A stretch of DNA of 64,000 nucleotides, taken from contig JBJDYV010000107.1 of the NCBI GenBank assembly GCA_051867655.1, positions 15,063-79,062 on the forward strand, read 5' to 3'. This DNA is from JAJPXI01 sp051867655 (GTDB lineage: Bacteria; Bacillota; Clostridia; Oscillospirales; Oscillospiraceae). The position numbers and the translations under genes were made by a program. The notes beneath the pieces were generated by a model. That model was not told the origin of the DNA. It ran no database searches and was given only the letters and a program-made list of their open reading frames with translations. Below, one piece after another: positions 7,146 to 12,483 of this stretch; positions within the stretch are counted from its first letter, which is position 1, and every line of letters starts with the position of its first letter.

Positions 7146-8165
7146 ATGGCTATTAAGAAAGTACAAAAGAACCGCATGAATGAATCCGGCGAGTACGATC
7201 AAATCTACTATCAGACCTCTGCCGATCAGGTTTTAATGAATGACGGCACGACCGCAGAGGAAAAGATTGCATCAAAGGCCGATTTGGTCAACGGAAAAGT
7301 GCCTGTTGATCAAGTTCCAGACGAAGTTGGTGACATGAACGCGAGCGTATACGACCCTCAGGGGAAAAAGACCGATGTGTTCAAATATGTGGACGACGCG
7401 ATGGAGGCTGGGAAGGAAGTCTTTATTGCGACGTATGAGGAAACTACCAACGATGAAATTTATCAGGCACATCAGGATGGTAAGGTCATCTTTGTAGACG
7501 TAGGTGAAACGTGTGCATACTTGCCGTTGGTGTATGTAACTGACGTCGAGGCATATTTTGGCTCATGTTGGGATGGCAATAGGCTGAAGTGTGTGGGGTG
7601 CGATTCTGGCTTTTGGTGGACCGATGATTTTGTGGCCGAAACAACCGATCACAGGGTTTCATCTTTGTCGGCGAGAAACACACATTTTCAATACCCCAGC
7701 GCCAAAGCGGTGTATGACGCGCTCACGGCAAAGCAGGATACCCTCACCGGCAACGAGGGCCAAGTGGTAGGTTTTGGAGCGGACGGGAAACCTGTGGCGC
7801 AGGACGCGCCCACTGTTCCAGATAAGCTGTCCGATTTGACAGACGATACCACCCACCGGGTCGTGACGGACGAAGAGAAAACGGCGTGGAGCGCTAAAGC
7901 GGACAAGCCAAAAGTGATCTCTGTAACTCTGACTGTCGCCGGGTGGGCAGATGGCGTCCAGACGGTGACCGTAGCCGGAGTGTTGACAGACGAAACCAAG
8001 CAGAACGTTCGCATCAGCATTGCAGACCGAGCCAGCTCCAAGGCGTGGGCAGATGCGAACGTATGGTGCGACACCCCTGGGGCCGACAGTTTGATCTTTA
8101 GTTGTGAGACCGTGCCCGCGGCGGATATTAACCTGAACGTCGAACTCCAGGAGGTGGCGGCATGA
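7146..8165 (+). CDS. Phage tail fibre/baseplate protein
   Basis: A 339-residue protein. The N-terminus (NRMNESGEYDQIYYQTSADQ then VLMNDGTTAEEKI) is the usual start of phage structural proteins that attach to the baseplate. A cysteine-containing globular part (about 95-165) follows. Then come an AVYDAL collar segment, LSDLTDDTTHRVVTDEEKTA as in the upstream gene, and an Ig-like C-terminal domain (VTLTVAGWADGVQTVTVAGV). AAAGGAG precedes ATG 7146. Its last four bases overlap the next start (ATGA), so the two are coupled. Confidence 0.65.
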   Translation: MAIKKVQKNRMNESGEYDQIYYQTSADQVLMNDGTTAEEKIASKADLVNGKVPVDQVPDEVGDMNASVYDPQGKKTDVFKYVDDAMEAGKEVFIATYEETTNDEIYQAHQDGKVIFVDVGETCAYLPLVYVTDVEAYFGSCWDGNRLKCVGCDSGFWWTDDFVAETTDHRVSSLSARNTHFQYPSAKAVYDALTAKQDTLTGNEGQVVGFGADGKPVAQDAPTVPDKLSDLTDDTTHRVVTDEEKTAWSAKADKPKVISVTLTVAGWADGVQTVTVAGVLTDETKQNVRISIADRASSKAWADANVWCDTPGADSLIFSCETVPAADINLNVELQEVAA

Positions 8166-9199
8166 TATTCAACCCGATTATTGTAAAAAGTGGAGGAAGC
8201 GGCGGGAGCAATGGGAGCGGTGAACCGCTTGACCCCGTTCAGGTATACAACAACACCAGACCCGCTGACTGGCTGCACATGCCGACCCCGGCGGAAAATG
8301 AAATGTATCTGCTGTTCCACATCCCGGACGGCGTTAGCTCCCTGCTGGCATTCACCGTGACGTGTACGGGAGATTACATGGTGGCGCTCGGAACGGTCAG
8401 CGGCGGTGCGTTTGTACCGGTAGGCAGTACCACGATCGCCAGCGGGAGCAAGTACGAGGCAGAGCTGTTTGCGGATGACTACGGCAATCTGACCGATGAC
8501 GGCATGAAGCAGGTCATGGTGAAGGTCAGCGGTACAGACATCCTGACCTGGGCGCCGTCCACGAATAGTAAAAAGGCTTCGCCGAGCAATTTTGCCGATT
8601 GGAACATCGTTGAAATCTCCTGCAATCTGCCGAGCGGCACAAAAGTAGTGTGTGGGAGTTCTACTCAGACTTTAGCATTAACAAATCTGAGGTATTTTAC
8701 TTGGATCGGAGATAATGCAGTGACAAACATGAGCTACATGTTCTATTATTGCTACTCTCTGACATCGATCCCGCAGCTGGACACCTCGGCAGTGAAGAAC
8801 ATGTCTAGTATGTTCAACAGCTGCTACTCTCTGACAGCGATCCCGCAGCTGGATACCTCATCAGTGACAAACATGAGCTACATGTTCTATTATTGCTACT
8901 CTCTGACAGCGATCCCGCAGCTGGATACCTCATCAGTGACAAACATGAGCTACATGTTCGACAGCTGCTACTCTCTGACAGCGATCATTCTCGACAACAC
9001 AGTCGATAGCTGGGCCGGGTACGCCATCTCGCTGAGTAATTGTTCACTCGGACACGCTGCAATCGTCGCGTTTTTCGACAGCCTGCCGACGATCACGGCG
9101 GCAAAAGCGATCACACTGACGGGCAACCCAGGCGTATCGGAACTAACCGATGAAGAAAAAGCCATTGCAACAGAAAAGGGGTGGACATTAACGCTATGA
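8162..9199 (+). CDS. Phage fibre with BspA-type (DUF285) leucine-rich repeats
   Basis: A 345-residue protein translated from an ATGA overlap with the gene before. A Gly/Ser linker (SGGSGGSNGSGE) comes first, followed by a beta domain to about residue 185. Four BspA-type repeats of 24 residues (187 to ~280; V-T-N-M-S-Y-M-F core, then CYSLTAIPQLDTSS) follow, and a capping segment (GHAAIVAFFDSLPTITAAKA, GNPGVSEL) closes it. BspA repeats mediate adhesion to host or matrix proteins in other bacteria. In a phage they probably make the receptor-binding face. The repeats at DNA level are nearly exact, so the unit number could vary between relatives. Confidence 0.75.
   Translation: MIFNPIIVKSGGSGGSNGSGEPLDPVQVYNNTRPADWLHMPTPAENEMYLLFHIPDGVSSLLAFTVTCTGDYMVALGTVSGGAFVPVGSTTIASGSKYEAELFADDYGNLTDDGMKQVMVKVSGTDILTWAPSTNSKKASPSNFADWNIVEISCNLPSGTKVVCGSSTQTLALTNLRYFTWIGDNAVTNMSYMFYYCYSLTSIPQLDTSAVKNMSSMFNSCYSLTAIPQLDTSSVTNMSYMFYYCYSLTAIPQLDTSSVTNMSYMFDSCYSLTAIILDNTVDSWAGYAISLSNCSLGHAAIVAFFDSLPTITAAKAITLTGNPGVSELTDEEKAIATEKGWTLTL
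8720..9001 (+). repeat. 72-bp tandem repeats coding BspA leucine-rich repeats
   Basis: Units run 8720-8791, 8792-8863, 8864-8935 and a partial fourth unit from 8936. Units 1, 3 and 4 share long identical stretches; unit 2 differs mainly in its first third. In-frame gain or loss of units would change the fibre length without breaking the gene. Confidence 0.8.
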
Positions 9200-9378
9200 C
9201 AACTACGACTATTCAGCTTACCAAGCTGACTGCCGCTGATGGGATGGTGCTGACCGACGGCACCTCCTACGGCAAAGAGGTGTATTTGGGCGTCAACGAC
9301 ACGCCCGAACGCTGGAGCGAGATCCCGGAGGGGGAGATTCCGGAGATTGAGGAAGACAGCATCGAAATCAGTAACTAA
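9196..9378 (+). CDS. Small phage protein closing the fibre cluster
   Basis: A 60-residue protein starting at ATG 9196, which overlaps the previous stop (ATGA). An in-frame GTG at 9181 is possible but has no better ribosome binding site. The sequence begins with Thr-rich strands (TTTTIQLTKLTAADGMVLTD) and has the common phage string YGKEVYLGVND followed by an acidic tail (EGEIPEIEEDSIEI). Such short proteins usually follow fibre genes in Clostridia prophages. Function unknown; a fibre accessory role is likely from coupling and position. Confidence 0.6.
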   Translation: MTTTTIQLTKLTAADGMVLTDGTSYGKEVYLGVNDTPERWSEIPEGEIPEIEEDSIEISN

Positions 9379-9436
9379 ACATCGGTTCCTCAATCTCGAT
9401 TGCGCAAACAAATCGCAATTTGTTCATGATTTTTAA

Positions 9437-9484
9437 CCCGTGAAACACCCAAGAATTGGGGACATGTTTCACGGGATTTTTGTG
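9437..9484 (+). terminator. Terminator of the fibre/tail operon
   Basis: Perfect ten-base arms (9437-9446 and 9466-9475), a nested CCCAA/TTGGG stem inside the loop, and ATTTTTGTG after it. It separates the structural genes from the lysis genes. Confidence 0.8.
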
Positions 9485-9496
9485 TAAATAAAGGTC

Positions 9497-9525
9497 TTGA
9501 GGTCTTTATACAGCTCTAATTTTAT
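9497..9525 (+). promoter_or_regulatory. Possible promoter of the lysis genes
   Basis: TTGAGG at 9497-9502, a 17-base spacer, and TTTTAT at 9520-9525, right after the tail terminator and before the endolysin. A direct repeat AGGTCTT (9492-9498 and 9500-9506) overlaps the -35 region and could bind an activator. Both boxes are imperfect. Confidence 0.4.
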
Positions 9526-9545
9526 CAGGAAGGAGATGAGCGCCG

Positions 9546-10349
9546 ATGAATAAGAAGCCATGTTCGTATCTTCAGACGGATGCCCGCTGGAAGAATGTTG
9601 ACTACTCCGCAAAAGGTGAATCAACCACAATCGGAGCATCTGGGTGCGGTCCTACTTCTGCTGCCATGTTGATTGAGACATTGACTGGTAGGACCTATAC
9701 CCCCGTCGATGCATGTAAGTGGTCGCTGAGCCACGGTTACAAGGCCGTCAATCAGGGTACGTACTACAGTTATTTTAAACCACAGTTTGCCGCATTTGGC
9801 ATTGACTGTAAACAGCTTAATGGAGCTTCTGTATATGGGAATCCAAACGCCTCGGTTCACGCTGAGGCGTTTTCTCTATTGAAGAAAGGGTATTATCTCA
9901 TCGCGTGTATGGGTAAGGGTCTTTGGACCAGTTCCGGACATTACATCGTAGTGTGGTGGGAAGATGGAAAAGTTCGTATTAACGACCCTGCCAGTACCAG
10001 AACTGATCGGCTCAATGGAGATCTACAGACATTTAAAAGTCAGGTGAAGTACTATTGGGCGATTGACGCTCAGGAATATAACAAAGAACTCACTGAAGAG
10101 GAGGATGATGAGGATATGGTTCGTTATGAAAGACTGACCGATATTCCTTCTAATTATAACTTCCGTAACATCGTTGAGTTGCTCATGGATGCAAAAATCA
10201 TCCTGGGTGATGGGTCCGATCCAAACGGCAACAACGATGTGATAGACGTGTCTCATGATATGCTTCGGATGCTTATTTGGAACTACCGTGGCGGTTGTTA
10301 CGACACTGAGATTCGAAATGCTGGCCTTGACCCAGATCTGTATAAGTGA
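9546..10349 (+). CDS. Endolysin, C39-like cysteine peptidase with C-terminal phage lysin domain
   Basis: A 267-residue lysis enzyme. Residues ~8-175 form a papain-like C39_2 peptidase: catalytic Cys34 in GASGCGPTSAAM, His132 in SSGHYIVVWW and Asp147 in INDPAS. Such domains cut peptide bonds in peptidoglycan stems or cross-bridges. An acidic linker (ELTEEEDDED) leads to a C-terminal ~85-residue domain (YERLTDIPSNYNFRNIVELL, then DAKIILGDGSD, MLRMLIWNYRGGCYD) found at the end of many Clostridia phage lysins. There is no signal peptide, so release depends on the holin-like proteins downstream. AAGGAG precedes ATG 9546. The next gene starts inside its stop (TGATG). Confidence 0.8.
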   Translation: MNKKPCSYLQTDARWKNVDYSAKGESTTIGASGCGPTSAAMLIETLTGRTYTPVDACKWSLSHGYKAVNQGTYYSYFKPQFAAFGIDCKQLNGASVYGNPNASVHAEAFSLLKKGYYLIACMGKGLWTSSGHYIVVWWEDGKVRINDPASTRTDRLNGDLQTFKSQVKYYWAIDAQEYNKELTEEEDDEDMVRYERLTDIPSNYNFRNIVELLMDAKIILGDGSDPNGNNDVIDVSHDMLRMLIWNYRGGCYDTEIRNAGLDPDLYK

Positions 10350-10822
10350 TGTCCGGAAAAAGATTAGAAAACATCGACAGAAAGTACAAACAGCATGATT
10401 GGCTCCGTGTGTCTGCGATGGTCGTCTTCACCATCTTTGCTGTTCTTGGAGTTACAGCCATCGTTTTATATATTCTGCGTAGCTGGGGATTAGAATCCAT
10501 GCTAATCCTATTCGTAGCCATCTCAGCTGCTGGGTGGGGTTGGGTCATCCGATGGCTCTGGAAGGATGGTCGGATCACACTGTCTCACATTTTGGTTATC
10601 TGGATGGTATGGACAGGCACCGTCCTTTCTGGTGCGTCTTATTACCTTGCATATCGTGGTCTGAGCGCTGATTTGGAGACACTGTCACGGTACATCATGG
10701 TTGAGGTTGTCGCTGGTGTCGGTGGTTATTTTGTCAAGTCAGGCATTGAGAACGTTGTTGGTGAAAAATCTCGTAGCAAAACAGAGCAGAAGGCTGACGA
10801 TACGCCAAAAGACTTGTTTTGA
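10349..10822 (+). CDS. Four-helix phage membrane protein in lysis cassette
   Basis: A 157-residue protein with a charged N-terminus and four hydrophobic segments, around residues 25-46 (VVFTIFAVLGVTAIVLYIL), 49-68, 80-102 (LVIWMVWTGTVLSGASYYLA) and 108-128 (VEVVAGVGGYFVKSG). The C-terminus is hydrophilic. The start at ATG 10349 shares one base with the endolysin stop, and GTG 10346 is also possible. Location between endolysin and a holin-like gene suggests a holin, antiholin or membrane anchor. I do not recognise a family. Confidence 0.6.
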   Translation: MSGKRLENIDRKYKQHDWLRVSAMVVFTIFAVLGVTAIVLYILRSWGLESMLILFVAISAAGWGWVIRWLWKDGRITLSHILVIWMVWTGTVLSGASYYLAYRGLSADLETLSRYIMVEVVAGVGGYFVKSGIENVVGEKSRSKTEQKADDTPKDLF

Positions 10823-10840
10823 AAGGTGATGTGTTTGTAA

Positions 10841-11182
10841 ATGGAATGGGTTAGATATATCGTTGAGATTTTATCTGGCTTGGCCGTTGTTATCCCGTTG
10901 GTTGTTAAACTAGTGGAATATGTGCGTCGAGCCGCCGAAGAGCGAAACTGGAATCAGATTGTATCTCTTGTCCTGGAATACATGAAAACCGCAGAAGGAA
11001 TTTTTGACGAAGGAAAGGCAAGAAAAGAATATGTTATGGATGCAGTCGTTGCGAGTGCAAAAGGAATTGACTACGAACTCGATGATGTTGCACTGGCTAA
11101 AATTAGTGACATGATTGATAGCATTTGTGACGCTGCAAAGGTCATCAACGTTAAAGTTTCTTCCGACACTGACTCCGTGTAA
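10841..11182 (+). CDS. LLH-type phage holin
   Basis: A 113-residue protein with one N-terminal membrane helix (residues ~7-25, IVEILSGLAVVIPLVVKLVE) followed by a positively charged turn and an amphipathic helical body (NQIVSLVLEYMKTAEGIFDE). This layout is that of the LLH holin family (Phage_holin_6_1). It would assemble in the membrane and permit the endolysin to reach the wall. AAAGGTGAT precedes the start. The family call is by layout and pattern, not by search. Confidence 0.6.
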   Translation: MEWVRYIVEILSGLAVVIPLVVKLVEYVRRAAEERNWNQIVSLVLEYMKTAEGIFDEGKARKEYVMDAVVASAKGIDYELDDVALAKISDMIDSICDAAKVINVKVSSDTDSV

Positions 11183-11199
11183 AGTGAAGGGAGGTACAT

Positions 11200-11634
11200 A
11201 TGGATGAACAGTGCGTTGCGTTGGCTGAACGCATGAGCGCTATGGAAACCAAAGTAGAGGACATGAAGGCGGAAAACAAAACATTCCGCAACGAGATTCG
11301 TGAAGAAGTTCGTGAGATTCGAAAGCAGAATGAGGCCATTTACGAAATCGCTTCTTCTGTCAAGGTCATTGCTCAAGATATGCAGAATATAAAGCAGGAT
11401 ATCTCTGATGTTAAGGATGGACAGAAAAAGCTGGGAGAGAAAATGGACGATGAAATTGAGACTGTAAAGGGTGAGCAGGCTGAGATTCGTGAGAAAGTAA
11501 CTGCGGTTGAAAACCGTGATGCCAAAAACCTCTGGAGTAATTTCCAGAAGGTTAAATGGACTGTTATTGGCGCAATAGCTACGGCATTTGTCTGCTATGT
11601 CGTGTATTCGATCTTCCCGATGCTGAAGGCATAA
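11200..11634 (+). CDS. XhlA-like coiled-coil protein with C-terminal membrane helix
   Basis: A 144-residue protein. Residues ~5-110 are a long, strongly charged coiled coil (for example KAENKTFRNEIREEVREIRK). Residues ~117-138 form one membrane helix (WTVIGAIATAFVCYVVYSIF). This matches the layout of XhlA-type lysis accessory proteins, which anchor in the membrane by their C-terminus and work with a holin. GGGAGG precedes ATG 11200. It is the last gene before the terminator at 11640-11678. Confidence 0.65.
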   Translation: MDEQCVALAERMSAMETKVEDMKAENKTFRNEIREEVREIRKQNEAIYEIASSVKVIAQDMQNIKQDISDVKDGQKKLGEKMDDEIETVKGEQAEIREKVTAVENRDAKNLWSNFQKVKWTVIGAIATAFVCYVVYSIFPMLKA

Positions 11635-11639
11635 TTTTA

Positions 11640-11678
11640 GGGGACGAGTTGGTTTATCCAGCCCGTCCCCTTATTTTT
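11640..11678 (+). terminator. Terminator of the lysis operon
   Basis: GGGGACG (11640-11646) pairs with CGTCCCC (11664-11670), and an inner stem GTTGG/CCAGC extends it. TTATTTTT follows. Confidence 0.85.
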
Positions 11679-11687
11679 ACATTTCAC

Positions 11688-11717
11688 TTGCGAATATCGC
11701 TCCAATTCCGCTATAAT
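11688..11717 (+). promoter_or_regulatory. Sigma-A promoter of the lone prophage gene
   Basis: TTGCGA at 11688-11693, an 18-base spacer, and a perfect TATAAT at 11712-11717, placed 27 bases upstream of ATG 11744 and directly behind a terminator. Confidence 0.75.
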
Positions 11718-11743
11718 AGAGAGCACATTTGGAGGTGTTCGTG

Positions 11744-12019
11744 ATGGGTGGAATTGGTCGTCTTGGAAGAAAACCCGCTCTGTTGGAAGAGCAGATCATA
11801 CAGGTATACGAGGAGTCTGGACGTAGTCTCGATCCTGACGTATTGCAGGAGGTATCTGATAGGCTATTTCCTGATGCAGGTGTGAAGTTCTACCACCTTG
11901 AAGGAGGATTTAGGGGATATATCAATGAAGACGGTTCAATGTCCAAACCGAAGCACACGATAGGTACTGGACCGACTTATGTAGCTATTATGGAAGACGG
12001 AAGCGCATTACCGTATTAA
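11744..12019 (+). CDS. Lone prophage cargo gene, unknown function
   Basis: A 91-residue soluble protein. ATG 11744 is taken over the in-frame start at 11729 because GGAGG at 11731-11735 is correctly spaced. The N-terminus is basic (GGIGRLGRKPALLEEQIIQV). The middle has a helix then a strand-rich part (FYHLEGGFRGYINEDGS), and the end is TIGTGPTYVAIMEDGSALPY. No membrane segment and no HTH I can recognise. It has its own promoter and terminator, lies after the lysis genes and next to the attachment site. This is the classic position of genes expressed from a silent prophage (morons). The function is unknown; regulation, host defence or superinfection control are open possibilities. Confidence 0.65.
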   Translation: MGGIGRLGRKPALLEEQIIQVYEESGRSLDPDVLQEVSDRLFPDAGVKFYHLEGGFRGYINEDGSMSKPKHTIGTGPTYVAIMEDGSALPY

Positions 12020-12026
12020 TGAAATT

Positions 12027-12068
12027 GGGACAAGTCGATTTAATATCGGCCTGTCCCTTATTTTTTAC
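12027..12068 (+). terminator. Terminator of the lone prophage gene
   Basis: GGGACA (12027-12032) pairs with TGTCCC (12052-12057), with an inner TCGAT/ATCGG stem and TTATTTTTT after it. It is similar in sequence and shape to the terminator at 11640-11678. Confidence 0.8.
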
Positions 12069-12205
12069 GTTTTGCAAATCACAAATTTCAACGTTCAATG
12101 CTTTTAAACGCTCAAATTTGTAGTTTTCTTTTTGTTTGACTGTCAAAAATGGTTTGGGATAAGGGCTGTATTTGCCGTTTTTGACCTCGAATCGTATTTT
12201 AGAAA
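12069..12205. other. AT-rich prophage/chromosome junction without genes
   Basis: No credible gene. It contains an inverted repeat ACAAATTT (12081-12088) with AAATTTGT (12114-12121) and A/T runs, consistent with an attachment-site flank. No other signal was seen. Confidence 0.5.
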
Positions 12206-12278
12206 AATTTTAGAAAAAATAAAAAGTGCCCCGAAAAGTTCTGATTTTCTTCTAAAATCATTACTTTGAGGCACTTTT
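12206..12278 (-). terminator. Terminator downstream of tRNA-Gln
   Basis: On the minus strand AAAAGTGCC (12278-12270) pairs with GGCACTTTT (12230-12222) and is followed by TTTTATTTTTTC. It lies one base beyond the tRNA CCA end. Confidence 0.7.
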
Positions 12279-12279
12279 C

Positions 12280-12353
12280 TGGCAGCCGGAGAAGGATTCG
12301 AACCCTCACAAACAGAGTCAGAGTCTGTCGTGCTACCCTTACACAATCCGGCT
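12280..12353 (-). tRNA. tRNA-Gln (anticodon CUG)
   Basis: On the minus strand the acceptor arms AGCCGGA and TCCGGCT pair, with discriminator G and an encoded CCA. The anticodon stem ACAGA/TCTGT encloses the loop CTCTGAC, giving anticodon CTG. The T arm holds GGTTCGAATCC. The total is 74 bases. Its 3' end faces the prophage, so it is the probable integration target. Confidence 0.95.
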
Positions 12354-12372
12354 ATTTCAAAACGCAAGTGAT

Positions 12373-12400
12373 ATTATATCAGATAGACGGGATTTGTCAA
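12373..12400 (-). promoter_or_regulatory. Promoter of tRNA-Gln
   Basis: TTGACA (12400-12395), a 16-base spacer and TATAAT (12378-12373), both perfect, 19 bases upstream of the tRNA. Confidence 0.85.
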
Positions 12401-12411
12401 GAAAAAACTGC

Positions 12412-12478
12412 AAAAAACTTTGGGAAATTTCTCCCCCGGGGCAGCCGCTTCTTCAGGATGCCCCGGGGGGAGAAATTT
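12412..12478 (-). terminator. Terminator of leuS
   Basis: Long stem 12459-12478 with 12425-12443 (one bulge), followed on the minus strand by CCCAAAG and TTTTTT. It starts 6 bases after the leuS stop. Confidence 0.8.
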
Positions 12479-12483
12479 ATACC

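Larger units (their letters stand above)
1..12279 (+). mobile_element. Prophage, right (fibre and lysis) end
   Basis: A continuous run of plus-strand genes encodes fibre or baseplate proteins, then an endolysin and holin-like proteins, and stops at the 3' end of a minus-strand tRNA-Gln. The base composition is clearly AT-richer than the GC-rich chromosome to the right. Head, packaging, replication and integrase genes must lie left of the window. The right boundary is inferred to be at or inside the tRNA 3' end; the left boundary is not visible. The lysis genes look intact, so it may be functional, but this cannot be judged from one end. Confidence 0.85.

Noticed and set aside
8720..9001. CRISPR-like direct repeats
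   Set aside because: The repeats are adjacent 72-bp coding units in frame with a BspA-type protein, without spacers or cas genes.
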